A stretch of 64,000 nt of DNA from Streptomyces gelaticus (GTDB lineage Bacteria > Actinomycetota > Actinomycetes > Streptomycetales > Streptomycetaceae). The position numbers and the translations under genes are program-made. The notes under the pieces were generated by a model. It searched no databases. It saw only the letters and a program-made list of their open reading frames with translations, and had not been told where the DNA came from. This document shows, one piece after another, positions 18,983-27,102 of the stretch. Numbering within the stretch: position 1 is the stretch's first letter; the number at the start of each line of letters is the position of its first letter. Location of the stretch: the NCBI RefSeq assembly GCF_014649535.1, contig NZ_BMTF01000018.1, positions 1-64,000 of the forward strand. The letters run 5' to 3'.

Positions 18983-19798
18983 TCAGTCCTTCGCGAGGAC
19001 GAACGAGGCGCGCTGCACCGGCTCGCCCGGCGCCTTCGCCTCGACCAGATACGTACCGGGTCCGGCCGTCCCCGCGGACGGCGTCGCGCACTGCGGGGAG
19101 CTCTTCCTGCGGTCCCACTCCACGGTGTGCACGACGGTCTCGCCCGCCGGGACCTTCAGCAGCAGGGCGGCCGCGTCGCGGGGGCAGTCCTTGGAGGACC
19201 ACACCTGGTTGTCGTCGCCGCCGGCCTCGGTGATGGTGAGTACCGCGCTCTTCGGCCCGAGGTCGGCCTTGCAGGTGGTGGTCGAGGTGTTCTTGACGAC
19301 CAGTTTGAACTCCGGCTTCACGCCGGGGCTGTAGCTGAGCTTGGTGCTCAGGCTCAAGTGCAGTGCCGCCGGGGTGCAGTCGGGGAGCGGGGAGGAGGCC
19401 GGGACCTGCTGGCCGGCCGGCCCGCCACCGCCGCTCGCGCCGCCGGCTCCGGTGCCCGCTCCGCCGCCGGCGTCCGTGCCGCCGTCGCCCGCGGAACCGG
19501 CGGAGCCCGCGCCCGTACCGTCGTCGTCCCCGCCGCCACCGCCCGAGTCGCCCGACTCGTCGCGTCCGCCGGGCTGTTGGCTGATGGCCGGGCCCGAGCC
19601 TTCGGGCCCCGGGGTGATCTCGCGCGCGGGGCCGGACCCGGCGGGCCGGGAGTCGTCCTTGGTCTCCTTGCCGCCGCCCGAAGTGACGATCCATACGACC
19701 AGCAGCGCGAGCAGCGCGACGAGCGTCGCCACTACGGCCCTCCGTCGCCAGTAGATGGTGGAGGGAAGCGGCCCGATCGGATTACGCAAAGATCCCAC
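18983..19798 (-). CDS. Membrane-anchored extracytoplasmic hypothetical protein
   Basis: A 271-residue protein with a short cytoplasmic N-terminus, an uncleaved-type membrane anchor at about 21-39 (RRAVVATLVALLALLVVWIV), a long Gly/Ser/Pro-rich flexible linker (about 41-135), and a folded C-terminal domain (about 138-268). That domain has four cysteines (in PDCTPA, TTCKADL, SSKDCPRD and SPQCATP), which could form two disulphides outside the cell, and beta-rich segments such as PEFKLVVKNTS suggesting an Ig-like sandwich. No enzyme motif is seen. The start is a GTG. It stands between disA and a PAP2 phosphatase; function unknown. Confidence 0.78.
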   Translation of the reverse strand: MGSLRNPIGPLPSTIYWRRRAVVATLVALLALLVVWIVTSGGGKETKDDSRPAGSGPAREITPGPEGSGPAISQQPGGRDESGDSGGGGGDDDGTGAGSAGSAGDGGTDAGGGAGTGAGGASGGGGPAGQQVPASSPLPDCTPAALHLSLSTKLSYSPGVKPEFKLVVKNTSTTTCKADLGPKSAVLTITEAGGDDNQVWSSKDCPRDAAALLLKVPAGETVVHTVEWDRRKSSPQCATPSAGTAGPGTYLVEAKAPGEPVQRASFVLAKD

Positions 19799-19970
19799 GG
19801 CTCAAACTCTACGAGAGATCGGCGCCGACTCCCGCCCCACCCGCCGCTCCGGTCATCAAGTTTTACGGATCATCATCACGGGCGGCCCGTTCCGGTCCCG
19901 TACCGCCGCCGAGTTGAACACCGGGCATCGCCCGGATGAACCTCCGATTTCATTGACTACCCTCTGTCAC

Positions 19971-20618
19971 ATGGATAGTTCAGTTACGGCCCCGCTCTAC
20001 CGGGACATCACCGACTTCGCGCATGACATGCCGTCATGGGTGCAACATCTGGCCGAGATATGGACGGAGCTCGGGCTCCTGGTCTTCGGTGCTCTGTTCA
20101 TAACCGGGTGGTGGCGGGCCCGGAACCAGGACGACGGCGCCCTGGCGCTGGCCGTGCTCGCGCCCGTCGCGACAGCCTTCGGCTACGTGGCCAGCGAGGT
20201 GCTCAAGTCGGTGGTGGACGAGGAACGCCCGTGCAGGTCGGTCGCCGGCGCGGCGGCCTCGCTGGTGACCTGCCCGCCGACCGGCGACTGGTCCTTCCCC
20301 AGCAACCACTCCGCGATCGCCGGCGCGGCGGCCGTCGCCCTGGCGATCGCCCGGCCCCGGCTGGCCTGGCTCACGGTGCCGCTGGCGCTGCTGATGGCCT
20401 TCTCCCGGGTCTTCGTCGGCGTGCACTACCCGCACGACGTGGCGGTCGGGCTGCTGCTGGGCGCCGCGGTCTCGGCCCTGGTGGTCGCCGTACTGCGCCG
20501 CCCGGCACAGTCGCTCGCCCGGACGGTACGCGGCAGCGGGGCACCGGTGGCGGCCTGGGCCTCGGGGCCGGGCGAGCGCCCGGCCGGCCGCTCCCGTCGA
20601 CGGGCCAAGCGGCACTGA
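19971..20618 (+). CDS. PAP2 superfamily membrane phosphatase
   Basis: A 215-residue integral membrane phosphatase with about five or six helices. The three PAP2 signature motifs are present: C1 as KSVVDEERPCR, C2 as SFPSNHSAIAGA with the catalytic histidine, and C3 as SRVFVGVHYPHDVAVG. Likely substrates are lipid phosphates such as undecaprenyl pyrophosphate (lipid-carrier recycling) or phosphatidic acid; the sequence does not decide. The C-terminus is basic (RSRRRAKRH). The ATG has TACCCT seven bases upstream and no ribosome binding site, so it is probably leaderless. It is divergent from the membrane-anchored hypothetical. Confidence 0.88.
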   Translation: MDSSVTAPLYRDITDFAHDMPSWVQHLAEIWTELGLLVFGALFITGWWRARNQDDGALALAVLAPVATAFGYVASEVLKSVVDEERPCRSVAGAAASLVTCPPTGDWSFPSNHSAIAGAAAVALAIARPRLAWLTVPLALLMAFSRVFVGVHYPHDVAVGLLLGAAVSALVVAVLRRPAQSLARTVRGSGAPVAAWASGPGERPAGRSRRRAKRH

Positions 20619-20773
20619 CACCCCCCGAGGAGCCCGGCCGGGCCCCCTTGGGCCGGTTGCCGGACCACCGGGGCGCGGACGGGTGGCATTATCACCCCAA
20701 GGGCCCTGAGGCGGAGCGACACCACCGTGCGCGGAACCGTCGTCCGCTCTTCCGTGCCAGGATCGACGGTGCG

Positions 20774-21676
20774 ATGACTGCCATGACTGCGACACAGACG
20801 CCCCCCGCCTCCCTCCACACTCCCGTCATCGGGTGGTTCGAACAGCACGCCCGCGATCTGCCCTGGCGCCGCCCCGAAGCGGGCGCCTGGGGTGTGATGG
20901 TGAGCGAGTTCATGCTGCAGCAGACCCCCGTGAGCCGGGTCCTCCCGGTGTACGAGCAGTGGCTGGCCCGCTGGCCCCGCCCGGCCGACCTCGCCGCCGA
21001 ACCGCCCGGCGAGGCGGTCCGCGCCTGGGGCCGGCTCGGCTACCCCCGCCGGGCGCTCCGCCTGCACGGGGCCGCGCAGGCCATAACGGAACGGCACGGC
21101 GGCGACGTACCGAGCGAGCACGCCCAGCTGCTCGCCCTGCCCGGGATCGGCGAGTACACCGCGGCGGCCGTGGCCTCGTTCGCGTACGGACAGCGGCATG
21201 CCGTGCTCGACACGAACGTCCGCCGGGTGTTCGCCCGCGCCGCGACCGGGATCCAGTACCCGCCGAACGCGACCACCGCCGCCGAGCGCAAGCTCGCCCG
21301 CGCGCTGCTCCCCGAGGAGGACGAGCGGGCGGCTCGCTGGGCCGCCGCGACGATGGAGCTCGGAGCCCTCGTCTGCACCGCGAAGAACGAGGACTGCAAC
21401 CGCTGCCCGATCGCCGGGCAGTGCGCCTGGCGGCTGGCCGGGAAGCCCGCCCACCAGGGGCCCCCGCGGCGCGGTCAGACCTATGCCGGCACCGACCGGC
21501 AGGTGCGCGGACGGCTGCTCGCCGTGTTGCGCGAGGCGATGACGCCGGTGCCGCAGTCGGCGCTGGACGCGGTGTGGGACGAACCGGTGCAACGCGCCCG
21601 CGCGCTGGACGGCCTGGTCGCCGACGGCCTGGTCGAACCGCTGGCCGGCGGGCAGTACCGGCTGCCGCTGAGCTGA
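20774..21676 (+). CDS. mutY: A/G-specific adenine glycosylase, short form
   Basis: Removes adenine mispaired with 8-oxoguanine. The 300-residue protein has the catalytic-region helix SEFMLQQTPVSRV with the conserved glutamate, the helix-hairpin-helix LPGIGEYTAAAVASFAYG, the catalytic aspartate in VLDTNVRRVFAR, and a [4Fe-4S] cluster motif C-x6-C-x2-C-x5-C (CTAKNEDCNRCPIAGQC). The C-terminal 8-oxoG-recognising MutT-like domain of E. coli MutY (350 residues) is not recognisable; instead about 60 residues resembling a winged helix follow. Mycobacterial MutY is similarly short. It stands alone, just upstream of the sigE promoter region. Confidence 0.92.
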   Translation: MTAMTATQTPPASLHTPVIGWFEQHARDLPWRRPEAGAWGVMVSEFMLQQTPVSRVLPVYEQWLARWPRPADLAAEPPGEAVRAWGRLGYPRRALRLHGAAQAITERHGGDVPSEHAQLLALPGIGEYTAAAVASFAYGQRHAVLDTNVRRVFARAATGIQYPPNATTAAERKLARALLPEEDERAARWAAATMELGALVCTAKNEDCNRCPIAGQCAWRLAGKPAHQGPPRRGQTYAGTDRQVRGRLLAVLREAMTPVPQSALDAVWDEPVQRARALDGLVADGLVEPLAGGQYRLPLS

Positions 21677-21708
21677 GCCCCGCGCCCGCGCCGCTCCCCC
21701 GCTGTTAC

Positions 21709-21779
21709 ACAACCGATGGACAGCCGTGCGTCGGCGTATGGCTGCTCCGCACAACCCCGTGACAACCGCTCCGTAGCGT
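21709..21779 (+). promoter_or_regulatory. sigE promoter with candidate CseB direct repeats
   Basis: Upstream of sigE, ACAACC occurs at 21751-21756 and again at 21762-21767, exactly 11 bp apart, the pitch used by OmpR-family regulators. A third ACAACC is at 21709-21714, 42 bp further up. A good -10 element TAGCGT lies at 21774-21779; with a 17-bp spacer the first repeat occupies the -35 position, which has no consensus match, as expected for an activator-dependent promoter. In S. coelicolor sigE transcription depends on CseB; binding here is inferred. Confidence 0.55.
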
Positions 21780-21853
21780 CTCTCCCGTCAGCCCGACCGA
21801 TCGATGGCTGACGGCGGAACCACGGGGATCCACGGGGACGGAGGCGGTTGGAA

Positions 21854-22462
21854 ATGGCGCACGGCGAGGTGCTCGCATTCGAGGACTACGTACGCACTCG
21901 GCACGACGCGCTGCTGCGCAGCGCGCGACGGCTGGTCCCCGACCCCGTGGACGCGCAGGACCTGCTCCAGACCGCACTGGCCCGTACGTACGGCCGCTGG
22001 GACGGCATCGCCGACAAGTCCCTGGCCGACGCCTATCTGCGCCGCGTCATGATCAACACCCGTACGGAGTGGTGGCGGGCCCGCAAGCTGGACGAGGTCC
22101 CCACCGAGCAGCTTCCCGACGCGAGCGTCGAGGACGGCACCGAGCAGCACGCCGACCGCGCCCTGCTGATGGATGTACTGGGCGTACTGGCTCCCAAGCA
22201 GCGCAGCGTCGTCGTGCTGCGACACTGGGAGCAGATGAGTACGGAGGAGACGGCTGCGGCGCTCGGCATGTCGGCCGGTACGGTGAAGAGCACCCTGCAC
22301 CGTGCGCTGGCACGGCTGCGCCAGGAGCTGGAGAGCCGTGAGGCGGCGAGCCGGGAGGCCCGGCTACGCGAGGAGCAGGAGCTGTCGGCCGGCCGTGCTC
22401 AGGTGCGTGCGCGGGTGGGCAGGCATACGGACGAACGGGGGCGGGAGCGTTGCGCGGCCTGA
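21854..22462 (+). CDS. sigE: ECF RNA polymerase sigma factor SigE (cell-envelope stress)
   Basis: A 202-residue SigE-type (SigE70 family) ECF sigma factor. Region 2 spans about 5-70 (RHDALLRSARRLVPDPVDAQ, then DLLQTALARTYGRWDG) and region 4 about 103-160 (LAPKQRSVVVLRHWEQMSTE, then GMSAGTVKSTLHRALARL). The C-terminal ~40 residues are an Arg/Glu-rich charged tail, longer than I recall for S. coelicolor SigE. The ATG giving MAHGEV has GGAGG nine bases upstream. Unlike most ECF factors it has no anti-sigma partner next to it; control is by transcription via CseB/CseC. It directs cell-wall synthesis and repair genes. The stop overlaps the cseA start. Confidence 0.95.
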   Translation: MAHGEVLAFEDYVRTRHDALLRSARRLVPDPVDAQDLLQTALARTYGRWDGIADKSLADAYLRRVMINTRTEWWRARKLDEVPTEQLPDASVEDGTEQHADRALLMDVLGVLAPKQRSVVVLRHWEQMSTEETAAALGMSAGTVKSTLHRALARLRQELESREAASREARLREEQELSAGRAQVRARVGRHTDERGRERCAA

Positions 22463-23184
22463 AAGCCAGCGGCGACGGCGGGGACCGTGGCGGTGGAAGA
22501 GAGAACGGTGGCCGGGCGGCCACCGTCGGACGTGGCCGGGTCCTGACCGGCCGGGCGGCGAGCGCCATGACCCTGGTCGGCCTCGCCGCCTTCGGGCTGC
22601 TCGCCGCCGGGTGCTCGACCGGCGGCACCGGCACCCGGGACGAGGGCCCGGCCGGCACCCAGCCCGTGGCCCAGGCCACGCCCAGCGGCGGTCCGTCCTC
22701 CTCCGCGAAGCCCTCCTCGCGGATCGACCCCGTGACGCTGCTCAAGCACGACCCCAAGGTCAGCGAGCGGGTCAGAACGGATCTGAAGCCCTGCACCGGC
22801 TCCGCGTACCCGGTCGACACCTCCTACGGCACCATGACCGCAGGCCCCTCGCCCGATGTCGTGGTCAACGTGATGACCTGCGGCGATTCGGTGGGCGTCG
22901 GGACCTATGTGTACCGGCCGCGGAGCAACGGCACGTACGAGAACGTGTTCACCATCGAACAGCCCGCGGTCTACGGCACCATCGACCGCGGTGACCTGGT
23001 CGTGACGACCCAGGTGTACGAGAAGAAGGACTCGGTCGCCTACCCCTCCGGCGAGGAAGTGATCACCTACCGCTGGGCGGGCAGCCGGTTCAACGAGCAC
23101 GACCGGGTGCACAACGACTTCAACCGAGCCGTCGGCAGCGGCGAAGCGGCCCTTCCGGGGGCCCCCGAACCGGCGGGGAACTGA
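22450..23184 (+). CDS. cseA: Lipoprotein CseA, modulator of the CseBC system
   Basis: A 244-residue lipoprotein. After a long basic N-terminal region the hydrophobic segment MTLVGLAAFGLLAAGC ends in a lipobox (LAAGC, lipidated C55). The mature part has two cysteines (KPCTGSA and VMTCGDS) and a beta-rich fold; no enzyme motif. In S. coelicolor CseA sits on the outer face of the membrane and damps the SigE response. The start appears to be a TTG that overlaps the last codons of sigE by 13 bases with GGGAG before it; no ATG or GTG with a positively charged leader is available. Position between sigE and cseB supports the call. Confidence 0.9.
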   Translation: MRGLKASGDGGDRGGGRENGGRAATVGRGRVLTGRAASAMTLVGLAAFGLLAAGCSTGGTGTRDEGPAGTQPVAQATPSGGPSSSAKPSSRIDPVTLLKHDPKVSERVRTDLKPCTGSAYPVDTSYGTMTAGPSPDVVVNVMTCGDSVGVGTYVYRPRSNGTYENVFTIEQPAVYGTIDRGDLVVTTQVYEKKDSVAYPSGEEVITYRWAGSRFNEHDRVHNDFNRAVGSGEAALPGAPEPAGN

Positions 23185-23194
23185 GAGCAGTCTG

Positions 23195-23899
23195 ATGGCC
23201 GAGACCCACGTCCTGTTCGTCGAGGACGACGACGTCATCCGCGAGGCCACCCAGCTGGCGCTGGAGCGCGCCGGCTTCGCGGTCACCGCCATGCCCGACG
23301 GCCTGTCGGGTCTCGACGCCTTCCGGGCCGACCGCCCCGACATCGCCCTCCTCGACGTGATGGTGCCGGGGCTCGACGGGGTCAGCCTCTGCCGTCGTAT
23401 CCGCGACGAGTCGACGGTGCCCGTGATCATGCTGTCGGCCCGCGCGGACTCGATCGACGTGGTGCTCGGCCTGGAGGCCGGCGCGGACGACTACGTCACC
23501 AAGCCCTTCGACGGGGCGGTCCTGGTCGCCCGGATCCGTGCCGTGCTGCGCCGCTTCGGCCATGCCTCGGGCGGGCAGGCGGGGCTCGGGGAGCCGGAGC
23601 CGCAGCCCGTCGGCGGGGTGCTGGTCTTCGGCGATCTGGAGGTCGACACCGAGGGCATGGCGGTCCACCGCGGCGGCGAGCAGGTGGCGCTGACCCCGAC
23701 CGAGATGCGGCTGCTGCTGGAGTTCTCCGCCGCGCCCGGCACGGTGCTCTCCCGCGACAAGCTCCTGGAGCGGGTCTGGGACTACGGATGGGGCGGTGAC
23801 ACCCGGGTCGTGGATGTCCATGTGCAGCGGCTGCGCACCAAGATCGGCCAGGACCGGATCGAGACGGTCCGCGGCTTCGGCTACAAACTCAGGCCATGA
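23195..23899 (+). CDS. cseB: Response regulator CseB
   Basis: A 234-residue OmpR/PhoB-family regulator. The receiver domain (1-118) has the acidic pocket D11/D12, phospho-acceptor D54 in LLDVMVPG, S81 and K103. The winged-helix DNA-binding domain covers about 132-231 (LTPTEMRLLLEF, then TRVVDVHVQRLRTKIGQDRIETVRGFGYKL, abbreviated here in function). In S. coelicolor phosphorylated CseB activates the sigE promoter and little else. Candidate 11-bp direct repeats upstream of sigE fit an OmpR-type dimer. It ends in a 4-bp ATGA overlap with cseC. Confidence 0.95.
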   Translation: MAETHVLFVEDDDVIREATQLALERAGFAVTAMPDGLSGLDAFRADRPDIALLDVMVPGLDGVSLCRRIRDESTVPVIMLSARADSIDVVLGLEAGADDYVTKPFDGAVLVARIRAVLRRFGHASGGQAGLGEPEPQPVGGVLVFGDLEVDTEGMAVHRGGEQVALTPTEMRLLLEFSAAPGTVLSRDKLLERVWDYGWGGDTRVVDVHVQRLRTKIGQDRIETVRGFGYKLRP

Positions 23900-25278
23900 G
23901 GCGGCCGGCCCTGCGGACCGGAGTCCGCTGGAAGATCAGCATCGCGATCGCGGCGGTCGGCGCGCTGACCGCGGTCGCGCTCAGCTTCGTCGTCCACAAC
24001 GCGGCCCGGGTCTCGATGCTGGAGAACGCCCGCGAGGTCCAGTTGGAGCGGCTGACGCAGGCACAGCTGCTGTACGAGGCGACGAAGACGAAGAAGGCCG
24101 ACCCCCGGTTCGGCGCCAAGCTCAACGACCCGACCATGCCGCACAGCCTGCGCGCGGAGACCGCCAGGAACCGGCGCGCCACCCATGTCGAGGTGTCCAG
24201 CAAGGGGGTGCCCGACGTGTGGGCGGCCGTGCCGGTCGGCCACGGCGACGTGCTCTCGCTGCACACCCGGTTCGCAGGCCGCAATTCCACGATCATGCGC
24301 GATCTCGACCGGGCCCTGATCATCGGCTCGGTCTCGGTGGTGTTCGGCGGCTGTGCGCTGGGCGTACTGATCGGCGGGCAGCTGTCGCGCCGGCTGCGCA
24401 AGGCGGCGGCCGCGGCGGGCCGGGTCGCGCAGGGCAATACGGAGGTACGGGTCGGGGAGGCCGTCGGCGGTGTCGTCCAGGACGAGACCGATGAGCTGGC
24501 CGGTGCGGTGGACGCGCTGACGGACGCGTTGAACGCGCGCATCGAGGCGGAGCGCCGGGTCACCGCGGACATCGCGCACGAGCTGCGCACGCCGGTGACC
24601 GGTCTGCTGACGGCGGCCGAGCTGCTGCCGCCGGGCCGCCCCACCGAGCTGGTACGGGACCGGGCGCAGGCGATGCGCACGCTCGTCGAGGACGTACTGG
24701 AGGTGGCCCGGCTGGACAGCGCGTCGGAGCGGGCCGAGCTCCAGGAGATCGCGCTGGGGGAGTTCGTCAGCCGGCGGGTCGCGCTGCTGGACCCGGACGT
24801 GCGGGTGCGGGTGGTGCACGAGTCCTGGGTCAACACCGATCCGCGCCGGCTGGAGCGCATCCTCGGCAATCTGCTGGGCAACGCCGCCAAGCACGGCGCG
24901 ACCCCGGTGGAGGTCACGGTCGAGGGCCGGGTGGTCCGGATCCGCGATCACGGTTCCGGGTTCCCGGCGGCGCTGCTGCGCGAGGGGCCGAGCCGGTTCC
25001 GTACCGGAAGCAGTGACCGGGCCGGACGCGGGCACGGGCTCGGGCTGACGATCGCGGCCGGTCAGGCGCGGGTCCTCGGGGCCCGGCTGACCTTCCGCAA
25101 CGCGGCGCCGGACGGGGCGGCGCAGGGCACGGGCGGGGCGATCGCGGTGCTGTGGCTGCCCGAGCACGCGCCGACGAACACCGGCAGCTTCCCGATGCTC
25201 CAGGTGTCCGAGCAGCGGAGTCCGGACGGCGACCGGGCACAGGGCGCGGAGTCCGGCTGCGGACGCTCCGGCGGCTGA
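23896..25278 (+). CDS. cseC: Sensor histidine kinase CseC
   Basis: A 460-residue membrane sensor kinase that responds to cell-wall damage, for example by lipid II-targeting antibiotics in S. coelicolor. TM1 is about 13-33 and TM2 about 139-161, enclosing an extracytoplasmic sensor of roughly 105 residues. A HAMP domain (about 160-215) leads to the dimerisation helix with the phospho-accepting H228 in DIAHELRTPVTG. The ATPase domain has the N-box NLLGNAAKHG, a G1 box with DHGSGF and a G2 box with GRGHGLGL. Translation is coupled to cseB by a 4-bp overlap. A long perfect hairpin follows and ends the operon. Confidence 0.95.
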   Translation: MRRPALRTGVRWKISIAIAAVGALTAVALSFVVHNAARVSMLENAREVQLERLTQAQLLYEATKTKKADPRFGAKLNDPTMPHSLRAETARNRRATHVEVSSKGVPDVWAAVPVGHGDVLSLHTRFAGRNSTIMRDLDRALIIGSVSVVFGGCALGVLIGGQLSRRLRKAAAAAGRVAQGNTEVRVGEAVGGVVQDETDELAGAVDALTDALNARIEAERRVTADIAHELRTPVTGLLTAAELLPPGRPTELVRDRAQAMRTLVEDVLEVARLDSASERAELQEIALGEFVSRRVALLDPDVRVRVVHESWVNTDPRRLERILGNLLGNAAKHGATPVEVTVEGRVVRIRDHGSGFPAALLREGPSRFRTGSSDRAGRGHGLGLTIAAGQARVLGARLTFRNAAPDGAAQGTGGAIAVLWLPEHAPTNTGSFPMLQVSEQRSPDGDRAQGAESGCGRSGG

Positions 25279-25337
25279 GCCGGCGCGCGACAGGAGGCTC
25301 CGAGGGGCTGGACACGACGGAAGGCTCCCGCGAGCCC

Positions 25338-25388
25338 GGTACGGCGGAAGGCTCCCGGGGCGCGTCGCCCCGGGAGCCTTCCGCCGTA
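25338..25388. terminator. 23-bp perfect hairpin between cseC and the DHA2 exporter gene
   Basis: Two exact 23-base arms beginning GTACGGCGGAAGGCTCCCGG are separated by a 5-base loop. A partial copy of the left arm (ACGGAAGGCTCCCG) lies 20 bp upstream. It separates two convergent genes and should terminate both transcripts. Confidence 0.85.
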
Positions 25389-25401
25389 CACCGCCGCGGG
25401 A

Positions 25402-26973
25402 TCAGACGGCCTCGGCCTGCTTGGTGGCCGGGCCCGCCCCGCGCAACGGCACCTCCTTGACGAAGACCGAGGCGATCAGGGCGACCAGGCCGACCGAGGC
25501 GCCCACGAGGAACGCGATGTGCGTACCGGACGACACCGCGAACTGGTAGGCCTCGCGGGCCGCCTCCGGCAGCTTCGCCAGGCTCGCCGCGTCCAGCTGG
25601 GCGGACTTCGCGGTGGCCGCCCCGCCGCCGCGGGCGGCCATCTCGTCCTGCACCCGTCCGGTGAACAGCGCGCCCATGATCGCGACGCCGAAGGAGCTGC
25701 CGAGCGTACGGAAGAGGGTCGTCGCGGAGGAGGCGACGCCCATGTCCTTCATCTCCACGCTGTTCTGTGCGACGAGCATCGTGATCTGCATCAGGAAGCC
25801 CATGCCCGCGCCGAGCACCGCCATGTAGACGCCGGAGGTGAAGCGCGTGGTGTCGACGTCCATCCGCGAGAGCAGGAAGAGACCGGTCACCATCAGTACG
25901 GAGCCCACCACGGGGAAGACCTTGTACTTGCCGGTGCTGGTGGTGACCCGTCCGGCGATCAGCGAGACGACCATCATCGCCAGCAGCATCGGCAGGAGCA
26001 GCAGCCCCGAGTTGGTCGCCGACGCGCCCTGGACGGACTGCTGGTACAGCGGCAGGAAGAGCACCGCGCCGAACATCACGAAGCCCGACATGAAGCCGAC
26101 GACGGACATCAGGGTGAAGTTGCGGTTGCGGAAGATGTGCAGCGGAATGATCGGTTCGGCCGCCTTCGTCTCGACGAAGAGGAAACCGATGAGCGAGACG
26201 ACGCCGATCGCGACGAGCTCCATGATCACGGCGGAGTTCCAGTCGTACTCCGTACCGCCCCAGGTGGTCACCAGCACGATCGCGGTGATGCCGAGGGTCA
26301 GCAGTCCCGCGCCGAGGTAGTCGACCTCGGCCCGGGCACCCTTCCGCTTCGGCAGGTGCAGCACGACGGTGACCATGGCGAGGGCGACCGCGCCCAGCGG
26401 CAGGTTGATGTAGAAGCTCCAGCGCCAGCCGAGGTGGTCGGTGATGGTGCCGCCGACCAGCGGTCCGCCGATCATGGCGATGGCCATGACACCGGCCATC
26501 ATGCCCTGGTACTTACCGCGCTCGCGGGGCGGGACGAGGTCGCCGATGATCGCCATGACGCCGACCATCAGACCGCCCGCGCCGAGTCCCTGGACCGCCC
26601 GGAAGCCGATCAGCTGGCCCATGTCCTGGGCCATTCCGCTCAGCACCGACCCGATCAGGAAGATCACGATGGACGTGAGGAAGATGCCCTTGCGCCCGTA
26701 CAGGTCGCCGAGCTTGCCCCAGATCGGGGTGGAGGCGGCGGTGGCCAGGGTGTACGCGGTGACGACCCAGGACAGATGCTCCAGGCCGCCGAGGTCACCG
26801 ACGATGGTCGGCATGGCCGTGCCGACGATCAGGTTGTCCAGCATGGCGAGCAGCATCGTGATCATCAGGGCGAGCATCACCACCCGGACGCTGCGCTGCG
26901 GCGTCTCGGGTATCCCGGCCGGCCGGTCGGCGACGGCCGCCTTCCCGCCGGCCGCCTTCTTCAGATCGGACAT
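25402..26973 (-). CDS. DHA2-family multidrug MFS exporter
   Basis: A 523-residue drug:H+ antiporter with about 14 transmembrane helices (DHA2, EmrB/QacA type). Motif A appears as GKLGDLYGRKGIF, the first helix has LDNLIVGTAMPTIVGDL (motif D1-like, with the conserved acidic residue), and motif C-like glycine-rich AIAMIGGPLVGGTI is in helix 5. It probably exports toxic or self-made small molecules; the substrate is unknown. The divergent TetR gene, with two inverted copies of an operator-like sequence between them, strongly suggests ligand-induced expression. A large perfect hairpin lies after its stop. Confidence 0.93.
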   Translation of the reverse strand: MSDLKKAAGGKAAVADRPAGIPETPQRSVRVVMLALMITMLLAMLDNLIVGTAMPTIVGDLGGLEHLSWVVTAYTLATAASTPIWGKLGDLYGRKGIFLTSIVIFLIGSVLSGMAQDMGQLIGFRAVQGLGAGGLMVGVMAIIGDLVPPRERGKYQGMMAGVMAIAMIGGPLVGGTITDHLGWRWSFYINLPLGAVALAMVTVVLHLPKRKGARAEVDYLGAGLLTLGITAIVLVTTWGGTEYDWNSAVIMELVAIGVVSLIGFLFVETKAAEPIIPLHIFRNRNFTLMSVVGFMSGFVMFGAVLFLPLYQQSVQGASATNSGLLLLPMLLAMMVVSLIAGRVTTSTGKYKVFPVVGSVLMVTGLFLLSRMDVDTTRFTSGVYMAVLGAGMGFLMQITMLVAQNSVEMKDMGVASSATTLFRTLGSSFGVAIMGALFTGRVQDEMAARGGGAATAKSAQLDAASLAKLPEAAREAYQFAVSSGTHIAFLVGASVGLVALIASVFVKEVPLRGAGPATKQAEAV

Positions 26974-27011
26974 TGGTCCCCCACTCCCCTGATCCCCTGT
27001 GCGGGCCGGAC

Positions 27012-27082
27012 ACTTACTTGCCGCCCGGCTAGTAACTACACTGGGGAAAGTAGACCCCCAACTAGCCGGGCGTCAAGTAAGT
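27012..27082. promoter_or_regulatory. Paired inverted operators between the DHA2 exporter and its TetR regulator
   Basis: A 22-base element at 27012-27033 recurs in inverted orientation at 27061-27082 with a single mismatch, 27 bases apart. The left copy is itself part of a near-perfect 22-bp palindrome (27014-27035) of the form TTACT-n-GCCG-nn-CGGC-n-AGTAA. The right copy has a weaker palindrome. Each is a typical TetR-dimer site size, and together they cover both divergent promoters. Confidence 0.75.
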
Positions 27083-27102
27083 TTGTAGCAAAGGAGAGCT
27101 TC

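Noticed and set aside
21751..21780. ECF-type self-promoter (AAC / CGTC) upstream of sigE
   Set aside because: Spacing between the AAC and CGTC elements is about 10 or 20 bp, not the usual 16-17; a CseB-dependent promoter fits better.
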